44,590 nucleotides of DNA, taken from Opitutaceae bacterium (GTDB taxonomy: Bacteria > Verrucomicrobiota > Verrucomicrobiia > Opitutales > Opitutaceae). The DNA is taken from positions 1 to 44,590 of the forward strand of contig JAUYAK010000038.1 in assembly GCA_030693515.1 (NCBI GenBank), written 5' to 3'. The notes under the pieces were generated by a model. The model was given only the letters and a program-made list of their open reading frames with translations. It ran no database searches and was not told the DNA's origin. Shown here in pieces: positions 9,324-17,995 of this stretch. A program made the translations under genes and the position numbers. Within the stretch, counting starts at the first letter, position 1; every line of letters begins with the position of its first letter.

Positions 9324-9334
9324 CGCAGTGGTGG

Positions 9335-10816
9335 TCAAAACCGTTCGGCCATCGCGACGGCCTTGAGCAGAGCAGAGGCCTTGCTGATCGTCTCCTGATA
9401 TTCCGAGGCGGGCACGGAATCGGCCACGACGCCTGCACCCGCCTGAATGTGAATCTGGCCGCCCTTGAGCAGCGCGGTGCGGAGCATGATGCAGGTGTCC
9501 ATGTTGCCGTCGTAGCCCACGTAGCCGAGCGCGCCCGCGTAGAAACCCCGCTGGGAGGGCTCGTATTGCGCGATGATCTGCATGGCGCGGATTTTCGGCG
9601 CGCCGCTCACGGTGCCGGCGGGAAATGTCGCGCGCATCAAATCATAGGCGGTCTTGTCGGGTGCGATCTGGCCCTCGACTTGCGACACGATGTGCATGAC
9701 GTGCGAGAAGCGCTCGATGACCATCATCTCGGGCACCTTCACGGAGCCGAAGCGGCAGACGCGCCCGATGTCGTTGCGCGCGAGATCGACGAGCATGAGG
9801 TGCTCGGCGCGCTCCTTTTCGTCGGCGAGCAGATCCTTTTCTAGCGCAAGGTCCTCGGCTTGGGTGGCGCCGCGCTTGCGCGTGCCGGCGATGGGCCGGA
9901 TTTCGACGAGGCCGTCGGTCAGGCGCACATGCACCTCGGGCGAAGCGCCGACGATCGAGAAATCGCCGGCCTCCAGGATGAACATGTAGGGCGACGGGTT
10001 CACCGTCCGCAGCGCGCGGTAGAGATCGAGCGGAGTCTGGGTGAAGGGCCGCGTGAAACGCTGCGACGGCACGAACTGGATGATGTCGCCGGCCCGGATG
10101 AACTCCTTGCCGTCCTCGACGGCCTGCTCGAAACCAGCCTGCGTGAAATTGCCCGGTGGCACGGTGAGCTTGGCCACGTCGGCGAGCGGCGCCGGCGCGA
10201 GCGCGCGGGGCTGGCTCAGGAGCGCAAAGAGTTGGTGCAGTTCCGCGACCGCCGCATCGTAGGCGGCGGCGGCCGGCCCGGTGACGTGGGCATTGACGCA
10301 CAGCCGCAGCGTCTGCTTCGCGCGATCGAAGATCAGCAGCGAATCGGACAGCATGAAATAGAGCAGGGGCGTGCCCAGCTCGTCCTTCGGCGCCGCGGGC
10401 ACCGTCGGCTCGATGCGCGTGACATATTCGTAGGCGATGAAGCCCACCGCGCCGCCGGTGAAGCGCGGCAGTCCCGGCACGGCGACGGGTTTGAAGCCGC
10501 GCATCTCCTGCTCGATGAGGGTGAGCGGGTCGGCGGGCGTGGGGATGGTCTGCGTCGCGCCGCCAGGGATGCGAACCTCGGTGGTCTGCGGTCCGCACGC
10601 GAAAATCTTCCGCGGGCGGCACCCGATGAAGCTGTAGCGGGCGAGGTTCTCCCCGCCCTCCACCGATTCGAAAAGATAGGCGGGCCCGGTGCTGTTGAGC
10701 TTGGCGTAGGCGGAGACCGGCGTCTCGAAGTCCGCCATCAAATCAGCATAGACCGGGATCACGTTGCCCTGCGCGGCGAGGGCCGCGAACGCTTCCTTGG
10801 TCGGGTGGATGTTCAT
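9335..10816 (-). CDS. trpE: Anthranilate synthase component I
   Basis: Converts chorismate to anthranilate, with a glutamine amidotransferase partner, at the start of tryptophan synthesis. The 493-residue protein has an N-terminal allosteric region (YLFESVEG with the ES of the tryptophan-binding motif, then ARYSFIG). The chorismate-binding domain carries IIQFVPSQRF, ASPEVHVRL, PIAGTRKRG, DEKERAEHLMLVDLARND, AGTVSGAPKIRAM and GFYAGALGY. The ES motif and ARND favour TrpE over PabB. ATG 10816 is chosen for the family N-terminus; longer in-frame extensions overlap the divergent sulfatase. No trpG or other trp gene is nearby, and no obvious leader peptide or attenuator was seen in the 133-bp gap. 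Confidence 0.93.
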   Translation of the reverse strand: MNIHPTKEAFAALAAQGNVIPVYADLMADFETPVSAYAKLNSTGPAYLFESVEGGENLARYSFIGCRPRKIFACGPQTTEVRIPGGATQTIPTPADPLTLIEQEMRGFKPVAVPGLPRFTGGAVGFIAYEYVTRIEPTVPAAPKDELGTPLLYFMLSDSLLIFDRAKQTLRLCVNAHVTGPAAAAYDAAVAELHQLFALLSQPRALAPAPLADVAKLTVPPGNFTQAGFEQAVEDGKEFIRAGDIIQFVPSQRFTRPFTQTPLDLYRALRTVNPSPYMFILEAGDFSIVGASPEVHVRLTDGLVEIRPIAGTRKRGATQAEDLALEKDLLADEKERAEHLMLVDLARNDIGRVCRFGSVKVPEMMVIERFSHVMHIVSQVEGQIAPDKTAYDLMRATFPAGTVSGAPKIRAMQIIAQYEPSQRGFYAGALGYVGYDGNMDTCIMLRTALLKGGQIHIQAGAGVVADSVPASEYQETISKASALLKAVAMAERF

Positions 10817-10949
10817 CGTCGAAACGTGCGTTAATGCGCGCCGCCCTCGCCGCTCGCAAGGCGGAAGACTCCGGGTGTGGCGGCCGTTTTTTGCGGCGAC
10901 TGTTTGCGCTCGAAACCCCGCGGCGAACGCCCGAAGTTGGCTGCGCCCC

Positions 10950-12347
10950 ATGAAAATCACGCCTATCTCGTTTTGCCTGCTTTTGCTGCTCGGTGGCATC
11001 GCCCGAACTTTCGCCGCCGATCGGCCTAACGTCGTCATCATCTACGCCGACGACCTCGGGTGGGGCGATCTCGGTTGCTATGGCAATCCCGTCATTCGCA
11101 CGCCCCACCTCGACCGGATGGCGGCGGAGGGCATGCGCTTCACGGATTTCTACTCGGCGGCGGAGGTCTGCACGCCGAGCCGAGCCGCGCTGCTGACCGG
11201 TCGTTATCCGCTGCGCAACGGCATGTGCCACGATCAATTTCGCGTGCTGCGCAACAACTCCGCCGGCGGGCTGCCGCGCGACGAAGTCACGCTCCCCGAG
11301 CTGCTCAAGGGCCGCGGCTACGCGACCGGCATGGTCGGCAAATGGCATCTCGGCCATCTGCCGGAGCACCTGCCGCCGCATCACGGGTTCGATACATATT
11401 TCGGCATGCCCTATTCCAACGACATGATGCCCGCGCCCGATGCGCCCAAGGGCCGGCCGAAATTCTTCGAGGAGAACAACGCCTACTGGCGCACACCGCT
11501 GATCCGCGGCACGGAGAACGTCGAGGCCCAGCCCGATCAGCGGCTGCTCACAAGGCGCTACACCGAGGAGGCGGTGAAATTCATCCGCGAGAAAAAGACC
11601 GCGCCGTTCTTCCTCTACGTCGCGCACAGTTTCCCTCACGTGCCGCTCTTCGCTTCCGAGCGCTTTCGCGGCAAGAGCGCGGCCGGTGTCTATGGCGATG
11701 TGATCGAGGAGCTCGACTGGAGCGTGGGTGAAATCCTTGGCACCCTGCGCCAGGAAGGGCTCGACCAGAAAACCCTCGTCGTCTTCAGCAGCGACAACGG
11801 CCCGTGGTTGATTTTCAACCACCACGGCGGATCGGCCGGCCCGCTCCGCGAGGGCAAGGGCTCGACTTGGGAGGGCGGCATGCGCGTGCCCGGTCTGGCC
11901 TGGTGGCCCGGCCGCATCCCGGCCGGCACAGTGCAGCGCGAGATCGCCACCACGATGGATCTCTTCACGACCTGTGCGAAGCTCGCAGGCGCGACCTTGC
12001 CCGCGGATCGCACGATCGACGGGCTCGATATCTCGCCGCTGCTCTTCCACACGGGTCCGGTGGCGCGCGACGCGTTCTTCTATTATCGCGGCGCCACGCT
12101 CTACGCAGCGCGACTCGGCCACTGGAAGGCGCACTTCATCACGCGCTCGGGCTACGGCGGTGAGCCAGCTGTGACGCACATGCCCCCTCAACTCTACCAC
12201 CTCGGTGAGGACGTCAGTGAACGCATCGATCGCGCGAAGGAACACCCCGCCGTGCTCGCCGAGATCAGCGCGGCCGTCGCGCGGCACCGGGCCGGATTGA
12301 AGCCGGTGCCGTCGCAGTTGATCGAGACCGTGGCGCGGGCGAATTGA
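10950..12347 (+). CDS. Secreted type I sulfatase (CTPSR type)
   Basis: Formylglycine-dependent arylsulfatase-fold hydrolase that removes sulfate esters, probably from sulfated polysaccharides. It is 465 residues with a signal peptide (MKITPISFCLLLLLGGIA, likely cut near residue 22). Metal ligands are in IIYADDLGWGDLGCYG. The sulfatase signature CTPSR is at 74-78 (Cys74 is the formylglycine site), followed by AALLTGRYPLRNG. Further motifs are GKWHLG and the second metal site SSDNGP. The CxPSR core is that of group I sulfatases, which need FGE or an anaerobic maturase; neither gene is in the window. It is divergent from trpE. The substrate cannot be told from sequence. Confidence 0.92.
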   Translation: MKITPISFCLLLLLGGIARTFAADRPNVVIIYADDLGWGDLGCYGNPVIRTPHLDRMAAEGMRFTDFYSAAEVCTPSRAALLTGRYPLRNGMCHDQFRVLRNNSAGGLPRDEVTLPELLKGRGYATGMVGKWHLGHLPEHLPPHHGFDTYFGMPYSNDMMPAPDAPKGRPKFFEENNAYWRTPLIRGTENVEAQPDQRLLTRRYTEEAVKFIREKKTAPFFLYVAHSFPHVPLFASERFRGKSAAGVYGDVIEELDWSVGEILGTLRQEGLDQKTLVVFSSDNGPWLIFNHHGGSAGPLREGKGSTWEGGMRVPGLAWWPGRIPAGTVQREIATTMDLFTTCAKLAGATLPADRTIDGLDISPLLFHTGPVARDAFFYYRGATLYAARLGHWKAHFITRSGYGGEPAVTHMPPQLYHLGEDVSERIDRAKEHPAVLAEISAAVARHRAGLKPVPSQLIETVARAN

Positions 12348-12349
12348 AG

Positions 12350-12377
12350 TAGCGCGGGGCTGAAGCCTCGCGCTACC
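12350..12377. terminator. Hairpin between convergent sulfatase and glmS
   Basis: The stem TAGCGCG / CGCGCTA, with a partly paired interior (GGGCTGAAGCCT), fills the 34-bp gap between two convergent stop codons. The position suits a bidirectional terminator, although there is no T-run. The sequence also resembles small GTAGCG-type repeats seen at 25237 and at the right edge (44574), so it may be a repeat unit. Confidence 0.45.
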
Positions 12378-12381
12378 TCGG

Positions 12382-14235
12382 TCACTCCACCGTCACCGAT
12401 TTCGCCAGGTTGCGCGGCTTGTCCACATCGCAGCCGCGCTCGACGGCGATGTAGTAGCTCAGCAGCTGCACGGGAATCGAAGCGACGATTGGCAGCACGG
12501 CTTCGTGGCATTGCGGGATGCGGATCACTTCGTCGGCGAGGCCGGCAGGGAGGTCCGCGTCCTCCGTCACGATGGCGATGATTGGGCCCTTGCGTGCCTT
12601 GATCTCCTGCATCGAGGAGACGACTTTGTTGAAAATTTCGTTGTTCGGCGCGAAGAAGACGCTCGGGCAGTCTTCACTGATGAGCGCGATGGGCCCGTGC
12701 TTCATCTCGGCGGCAGGGTAGCCCTCGGCGTGGATGTAGGAGATCTCCTTCAGCTTCAGCGCGCCTTCGAGCGCGATGGGGAAGAGTGAAAGGCGCCCGA
12801 GGAAAAGCATGTCGGTCGCCTTGGCGAAGCGCTTCGCGATAGCCTTGATGTGCGGCGCCTGCTCGAGCGCCTTGCGCACGAGGTCGGGCGCGCCTTTGAG
12901 CGCCTCCACCATTTGCGTGCCGTCCGAAAAGCTCATGTCGCGCATGCGCGCGATGTAGAGCGCGAGCATCGCGCCGATGAGCAGCTGCGAGGTGAACGCC
13001 TTGGTGGAGGCCACGCCGATCTCCGGGCCGACGTGCTGGTAGATGCCGCCGTCGGCCTCGCGCGCGATGGTGGAGCCGACGACATTGTTAATCGCGAGCA
13101 CCTTGTAGCCCTTGCGCTTCGCCTCGCGCATGGCGGCGAGCGTGTCGATGGTCTCGCCCGACTGGCTCATGACGAAGAAGAGCGAATTGCGGAAGAGGGG
13201 GGAGTTGCGGTAGCGGAACTCCGAGGCGTAGTCGCACTCGACCGGCACACGGGCGAAGCGCTCGATCAGATGCTCCGTGACCATGCACGCGTGGAGCGCC
13301 GTGCCGCAGGCGCAGAACATGAAACGATCGATGCCGCGAAACTCGCTCGCGGAGATGTTGAGACCGCCGAAGTTGGCGGTGCTGCCGTCCTCGGAGAAGC
13401 GTCCGCGCATGGCGTTCTCGAGCGCGGTGGGCTGCTCGAAGATTTCCTTCTCCATGAAGTGCGCGTGCGCGCCCATCTCGGCGTCCTCGATCGACCAGGT
13501 GACCTTGTCGATCACGGGCTCGACCGTGCCGGAGGAGAGGGTCGTGATCGCGCAGGTCTTGGGCGTGAGGTGCGCGATCTCGCCGTCCTTCAGGTAGACG
13601 ACGTTTTGCGTGCGGCTCACGATCGCCGACACGTCGCTGGCGACCAGGCTCTCGCCGTCGCCGAGGCCAAGGATGAGGGGCGAGCCCTTGCGTGCGGTGA
13701 CGAGTTCGCCCGGCGCGTCGAGCGCCATGATCACGATGCCGTAGGTGCCCTCGGCATGGTGCAGGGTCTTGCGCACGCTCTCGACGAAGCGGCTGTCGCC
13801 ATTGTGGCCGGCGGGTTCCTTGGCGTAGTGGTAGGCGATGAGATTGCAGAGCACCTCGGTGTCGGTCTCCGACTTGAAAGTGTAGCCCTTGCCCAGCAGG
13901 AATTTTTTCATCTGGGCGTAATTCTCGATCACGCCGTTGTGGATGAGGGCGATCTGGCCGTCGCTGCTCACGTGCGGGTGGGCGTTGGCGTCGGTCACGC
14001 CGCCATGGGTGGCCCAGCGGGTGTGGCCGATGCCGTGGTGGCCGCTGAGCTTGTGGCGGGCGGCCTCGATCTCGAGGTTGGCCACGCGGCCGATTTTTTT
14101 CGCGACCTCGAAGCGCCCGTCCTGGAGCACGGCGACGCCCGCCGAATCATAGCCGCGATACTCGAGGCGCTTGAGCCCCTCGATGATCAACGGAGCCGCT
14201 TTTTGTTTACCGACGTAGCCGACGATGCCGCACAT
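12382..14235 (-). CDS. glmS: Glutamine-fructose-6-phosphate aminotransferase
   Basis: Cytoplasmic enzyme that makes glucosamine-6-phosphate from fructose-6-phosphate and glutamine, the first step towards UDP-GlcNAc and peptidoglycan. The protein is 617 residues (E. coli GlmS 609). Met1-Cys2 (MCGIVGYVG) exposes the Ntn-type catalytic Cys after Met removal. The glutaminase domain (YRGYDSAGVAV, HTRWATHGGV) covers ~1-220. Two SIS domains follow, with SQSGETIDTLAAMREAK and EISYIHAEGYPAAEMKHGP, ending RNLAKSVTVE. The 5' region to glgC (14236-14468) is 233 bp and shows no recognisable glmS ribozyme core. Confidence 0.97.
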   Translation of the reverse strand: MCGIVGYVGKQKAAPLIIEGLKRLEYRGYDSAGVAVLQDGRFEVAKKIGRVANLEIEAARHKLSGHHGIGHTRWATHGGVTDANAHPHVSSDGQIALIHNGVIENYAQMKKFLLGKGYTFKSETDTEVLCNLIAYHYAKEPAGHNGDSRFVESVRKTLHHAEGTYGIVIMALDAPGELVTARKGSPLILGLGDGESLVASDVSAIVSRTQNVVYLKDGEIAHLTPKTCAITTLSSGTVEPVIDKVTWSIEDAEMGAHAHFMEKEIFEQPTALENAMRGRFSEDGSTANFGGLNISASEFRGIDRFMFCACGTALHACMVTEHLIERFARVPVECDYASEFRYRNSPLFRNSLFFVMSQSGETIDTLAAMREAKRKGYKVLAINNVVGSTIAREADGGIYQHVGPEIGVASTKAFTSQLLIGAMLALYIARMRDMSFSDGTQMVEALKGAPDLVRKALEQAPHIKAIAKRFAKATDMLFLGRLSLFPIALEGALKLKEISYIHAEGYPAAEMKHGPIALISEDCPSVFFAPNNEIFNKVVSSMQEIKARKGPIIAIVTEDADLPAGLADEVIRIPQCHEAVLPIVASIPVQLLSYYIAVERGCDVDKPRNLAKSVTVE

Positions 14236-14468
14236 GGGATGGTGGAAAAGGATTTTGCCGGGAAGAGCGAGCGTGCAGCACGTAATACGCCTGCGCCAGG
14301 GATCGCTTTCCCGAACCTGAAGTTAATCGGCGATTTCCCCACTGGCTTGAGCCCTGCCGGACGAGGGGCTCCAGCGTGCTGCCACTTGTCATATTTCGGA
14401 GAAATTGCTGGCGAATGGCAGGGCGGCGGCAAGGGTGGGGCGCACCAGCCCCTCAACCCAATCCCCTC

Positions 14469-15773
14469 ATGCGCAAGAATCTCGTCACCACCCAAAAACG
14501 CGTGCTCGCCGTCATCATGGGCGGCGGCCGTGGCACCCGTCTCCACCCCCTCACCCAGGAGCGCTGCAAGCCCGCCGTGCCGCTCGCCGGCAAATATCGC
14601 CTCGTCGACATCCCGATCTCGAACTGCCTCAACAGCGACATCAACCGGATGTTTCTGCTCACGCAGTTTCAGACGGCCTCGCTGCACCGCCACGTGCAGA
14701 CCACCTACCACTTTGATCCGTTTGGCGGTGGCTTCGTCGACATCATGTCCGCGGAGCAGACCGAGAAAGGGTCCGACTGGTATCAGGGCACGGCGGATGC
14801 CGTGCGGCGCAACCTGATCCACTTCCGCAGTTTCCCGCACGACCTGGTGCTCATTCTCTCCGGCGACCAGCTCTACCGGATGGATTTCCGCCGCATCATC
14901 GAGGAGCACACGGTCAACCATGCCGATGTCACCATCGCCTCCATTCCTTTCCCGGTTTCGAAAGTCGCCGGCCTCGGGCTGATGCAGGTCAACGATGACC
15001 AGACGATCAAACGCTTCGTCGAAAAGCCGAAGGATCCCGCCGTCATCGACAGCCTCACGCTGAGTCCGAAGCTCGAGGCTTCGCTCCAAACCAAGTCCGA
15101 GGAAAAGCAGTGCCTCGCCTCGATGGGCATTTACGTCTTTAATCGCCAAGTCCTCGCCGATGCGCTCGACAACTCGATGACCGACTTTGGCAAGGAGGTC
15201 ATCCCGAGCTTGCTCGGGAAAAAGAAACTCTGCGCCCACATCTTCGAGGGCTACTGGGAGGACATCGGCACCGTGCGCGCCTTCTTCGAGGCCAACCTCG
15301 CGCTCGCGCAACCGCTCCCGCCCTTCAATTTCTTCGATCCCTCCGCGCCGATTTACACGCAGGACCGCTACCTGCCCGCTTCCAAGCTCAACAAGTGCGC
15401 CATTGATCACGTCGTGATTGGTGACGGCTCGATCCTCACGGATTCGACGCTGCGGCACTGCGTGCTGGGCATCCGCTCTTACGTCGGCGAGGGCAGCAAC
15501 CTCGAGGACTCGATCGTGATGGGCTCGGACAACTACGAGACCGACGCGCAGCTGGCCGAAAATGTCGCCTTGGGCCGCCCTCATCTCGGGCTGGGCAAGC
15601 ACTGCCGGGTGAAAGGGGCCATCATCGACAAGAACACCCGCATCGGCGACGGCTGCGTGCTCATCGCCGACGGCAAGGACGACGGCACTTACGCCGACGG
15701 CCGCGTGATCGTGCGCGACGGAGTCTTGGTGGTGCCCAAGAACATGGTGCTGCCGGCGGGCACCGTCGTGTGA
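14469..15773 (+). CDS. glgC: Glucose-1-phosphate adenylyltransferase
   Basis: Makes ADP-glucose from ATP and glucose-1-phosphate for glycogen synthesis. The 434-residue product has the nucleotidyltransferase motif GGGRGTRLHPLT, then CKPAVPLAGKYRLVDIPISN. It also has WYQGTADAVR, ILSGDQLYRMD, FVEKP and YWEDIGT, and a C-terminal left-handed beta-helix (about residues 300-434). ATG 14469 is chosen because the frame is open upstream but the family N-terminus starts a few residues in. It is divergent from glmS. Allosteric control by glycolytic intermediates is usual in this family. No other glg gene is present. Confidence 0.95.
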   Translation: MRKNLVTTQKRVLAVIMGGGRGTRLHPLTQERCKPAVPLAGKYRLVDIPISNCLNSDINRMFLLTQFQTASLHRHVQTTYHFDPFGGGFVDIMSAEQTEKGSDWYQGTADAVRRNLIHFRSFPHDLVLILSGDQLYRMDFRRIIEEHTVNHADVTIASIPFPVSKVAGLGLMQVNDDQTIKRFVEKPKDPAVIDSLTLSPKLEASLQTKSEEKQCLASMGIYVFNRQVLADALDNSMTDFGKEVIPSLLGKKKLCAHIFEGYWEDIGTVRAFFEANLALAQPLPPFNFFDPSAPIYTQDRYLPASKLNKCAIDHVVIGDGSILTDSTLRHCVLGIRSYVGEGSNLEDSIVMGSDNYETDAQLAENVALGRPHLGLGKHCRVKGAIIDKNTRIGDGCVLIADGKDDGTYADGRVIVRDGVLVVPKNMVLPAGTVV

Positions 15774-15790
15774 TGACATCTTCCTTGGGC

Positions 15791-15834
15791 CCTCGAATTG
15801 TTTCGAGGTTAGGCCGGCTGCGGAGCGGCGGCCT
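15791..15834 (+). terminator. Tandem hairpins after glgC
   Basis: Two stem-loops follow the glgC stop. The first has a perfect 7-bp stem CCTCGAA / TTCGAGG with a 4-nt loop (15791-15808). The second pairs AGGCCG (15811-15816) with CGGCCT-like CGGCCT at 15829-15834. No long T-run follows, so termination is plausible but unproven. Confidence 0.4.
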
Positions 15835-15861
15835 CACCGGTCCGTAAAGCCGGACTTCGGT

Positions 15862-15976
15862 AGTGGTTAGTTTGGAAACGAACGACTCTCGGGTAGGCAG
15901 CGAGCTTGCTCGCGCTCGTCCATTCAATCCTGAGCGCCCGCAAGCGGGCTGCCTACGAAATTCAAACTATACCACT
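15862..15976 (+). repeat. MITE-like element, family C copy 1 (complete)
   Basis: About 115 bp bounded by near-matching inverted ends: AGTGGTTAGTTTG on the left, and CAAACTATACCACT on the right, whose complement is AGTGGTATAGTTTG. Inside are two small palindromes (GCGAGCTTGCTCGC and GCCCGCAAGCGGGC) and no gene. A second, inverted and truncated copy lies at 25601-25691. Terminal inverted repeats, size and repetition point to a non-autonomous mobile element or a REP-type unit. No transposase is encoded. The rest of the 290-bp gap between glgC and the TPR gene holds the two hairpins and nothing else recognisable. Confidence 0.7.
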
Positions 15977-16063
15977 TCCCGGACCTCAGCAGGTGCTGAT
16001 GCAAGCCGGGACTTGGCCCTTTGTTTGGGTCGGCGCTCTGAAATTCGCGTGCGAGGCGGAAGG

Positions 16064-16921
16064 CTACTTCAGCCGCGCGAGCGCGTCCTTCGCCTGGCGG
16101 TTGCCGGGCTCGAGCTGGAGCGCGGTTTCGTAGGCGGTGCGGGCGGCGGCGGGACGCTGGAGCTTTTCCTCGAGGTTGCCGATGCGGTTCCACACGGCGC
16201 TGTGGGGGGGCGAGGCCGGCGACGGCGGGGAGAGCGCGACGCATTGCCGCAGGCGCGCGAGACCGCGCTCAAGATTCTGGCCGCTGACGGCGGCGGTGCG
16301 GCCATATTGGTAGAGTGCGGTGTAGTGGTCGGGCTGGGCGGCGATCAGCTCGTCGCAGACCTTGAAGGCGCCGGTGTAGTCCTTGTCGTCCACGCGGCTG
16401 ATGATGCTGAGCACCGTGGCCCGTTCGGGATCGTGCTTGCGCAGCTCGGCCAGATGGGCGCGGGCCTTGGTGCCGCTGCCGATGGGCCAGGGCGCATGAT
16501 GGTAGAAGCGGAACAGCGCCTCGCGCGCGTCGAGCTGCGCGGGGTCGAGGGCGACCGCCTTTTCCAGCATGTCGCGGCCTTTGTTCGCGCCCGAGAGCGA
16601 GCGCGAGCGGTTGGCGGCGTTGAGCAGCGCCCCACCGTAGGCGGCGAGGTAGGTGGCGTTGCCGGGTTCGAGTTCCACGGCCTCGCCATACCATTTCACG
16701 GCCTCCTCCAGCGCCGCGGCGTCGTTGCGTCGCGCGCAGACGCGCCCGAGGTAATGGCGCACCGCGGCGTTTTTCGGTTCCGCCGCAGCCACCGCGGAAA
16801 AAGCCGCGTGGGCCTCCGGGTAGCGCCGGGCCTTGAAATGTTCGAGGGCGGTCTCGAATTCGCCGGCGCACAACGTCGTGAGCGGCAGCAGCGCAAAGGC
16901 GAGTAATCTGAGTAGGGGCAT
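16064..16921 (-). CDS. Secreted tetratricopeptide repeat protein
   Basis: The 285-residue protein has a signal peptide (MPLLRLLAFALLPLTTLCAG) and then TPR-like helical pairs. These include FETALEHFKARRYPEAHAAF, YLGRVCARRNDAAALEEAVK, YGEAVELEPGN, YLAAYGGALLNAAN and a C-terminal ETALQLEPGNRQAKDALARL. TPR domains mediate protein-protein contacts; the partner is unknown. ATG 16921 is chosen over an upstream start because it begins the signal peptide. It is the last gene of the minus-strand run pfkB-like/tmk/holB/TPR, 51 bp after holB, so co-transcription is likely. Confidence 0.8.
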   Translation of the reverse strand: MPLLRLLAFALLPLTTLCAGEFETALEHFKARRYPEAHAAFSAVAAAEPKNAAVRHYLGRVCARRNDAAALEEAVKWYGEAVELEPGNATYLAAYGGALLNAANRSRSLSGANKGRDMLEKAVALDPAQLDAREALFRFYHHAPWPIGSGTKARAHLAELRKHDPERATVLSIISRVDDKDYTGAFKVCDELIAAQPDHYTALYQYGRTAAVSGQNLERGLARLRQCVALSPPSPASPPHSAVWNRIGNLEEKLQRPAAARTAYETALQLEPGNRQAKDALARLK

Positions 16922-16972
16922 GTTGGGGGAACAGCGAGAAGCAGAAAAAGTTTCCGCCAATGACGGGCCGCG

Positions 16973-17944
16973 CTACCGCCGCGACCAAAGTCGCAGCGAC
17001 GAAAGCAGGAAGTTTTCCAGCGCGGCCGACTCGTTGAGGTTCAGCCGCAGGAGGCCGGTGTCGTGCTCAAGCTGCCCGATGGCGGCGACGAGCGCCCGGC
17101 GCGTCGGTTCGTCGCCGGCGGCGAGGCGGGGGAGGGCAAATTCCCGCGTGGCCTGCGCGATCTCGGCGAAGAGCCGCAGCCGCAGGCCATTCGCGAGGCC
17201 GGTCTCGATGGCGGTCTGCTCGTCGTCGTCGAGATCGGGCGGGAGCTTTTCCTTCTGGGCTTTCCACGCTTCGGCCGTTGCGAAATCCAGCACGGCGCCG
17301 AATCGCGCGACGAGCCCGTAGAGTGTGAAGATGTGATCGGCGATCGCGGTCTTGTCGTGAGTCACAGCGTCTGCGAGACGGCCGAGCCAGGCCTGGTAGT
17401 CGCTCCGCCAGGCGGCCCAGCCGTCGGCGGCGACAGGCGCGGCGGTGGCGGGGAAGCGGAAAATCAGCACGCGGCTGCGAATCGTGGGCAGCAGGGCGTA
17501 AGGCCGCGTCGTGAGCAGGAGGAGCGTGGTGTTGGCGGGCGGCTCCTCGAGCGTCTTGAGGAAGACGTTGGCCGCCGTCAGGTGCATGCGATCGACTTCG
17601 TGGATGATCGCGACCTTGCGCGGCGCGACCGCGGGCGAGACCTGCACCTTGCCGATGAGATCGCGCGTGGCGTCGGCGGAAATCTGGCGCATCTTGCCGG
17701 CGGGGCGCAGCGCGAAGCAATCGGGGTGCTGCTCGGGCGGGAAGGTGGCCGGGGCGCGCTGGCCTTCGGCGCCGTTGAGCAGGCGATCCGCGATGGCGTG
17801 GGCGATGGCGGCGAGCGTCTCCGGATCGTCGCCATGCAGGAGCAGGCTGTGCGACAGCCGCCGCCGGGCGATTGCCTGATCGATGACCGCTACCGCCGGG
17901 GTGCCGGCGAGGGCGGCGGGCCAGGGCAGGACGGCGGAGTTCAT
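16973..17944 (-). CDS. holB: DNA polymerase III delta-prime subunit
   Basis: Clamp-loader subunit of the replicative polymerase. The 323-residue protein has the AAA+ delta-prime layout: HSLLLHGDDPETLA (a degenerate Walker A without the Lys, as expected in a non-ATPase delta-prime), then SADATRDLIGKVQ, KVAIIHEVDRMHLTAANVFLKTLEEPP, and the sensor/arginine-finger strip LPTIRSRVLIFRF. The usual SRC motif reads SRV here. The C-terminal third is helical and poorly conserved. It sits 51 bp downstream of tmk, an association common in many bacteria. A hairpin lies in the gap to tmk. Confidence 0.85.
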   Translation of the reverse strand: MNSAVLPWPAALAGTPAVAVIDQAIARRRLSHSLLLHGDDPETLAAIAHAIADRLLNGAEGQRAPATFPPEQHPDCFALRPAGKMRQISADATRDLIGKVQVSPAVAPRKVAIIHEVDRMHLTAANVFLKTLEEPPANTTLLLLTTRPYALLPTIRSRVLIFRFPATAAPVAADGWAAWRSDYQAWLGRLADAVTHDKTAIADHIFTLYGLVARFGAVLDFATAEAWKAQKEKLPPDLDDDEQTAIETGLANGLRLRLFAEIAQATREFALPRLAAGDEPTRRALVAAIGQLEHDTGLLRLNLNESAALENFLLSSLRLWSRR

Positions 17945-17969
17945 AAGCTGGAGCGAAGGCAGACTTTAG

Positions 17970-17990
17970 GGCCGGCGCGGGGCGCCGGCC
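17970..17990. other. Perfect 9-bp hairpin between tmk and holB
   Basis: GGCCGGCGC-GGG-GCGCCGGCC is an exact 9-bp stem with a 3-nt loop, 6 bp past the tmk stop and 26 bp before the holB start. It may partly terminate transcription or protect the mRNA 3' end. It has no T-run. Confidence 0.5.
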
Positions 17991-17995
17991 TCGCC

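Noticed and set aside
14236-14468. glmS ribozyme or riboswitch in the glmS 5' region
   Set aside because: No conserved glmS ribozyme core could be traced, and only generic GC hairpins are present.
12850-14817. Very long plus-strand open frame (over 600 codons) across glmS and into glgC
   Set aside because: It is antisense to glmS and out of frame with glgC. High GC content removes stops; no domain or start context supports it.
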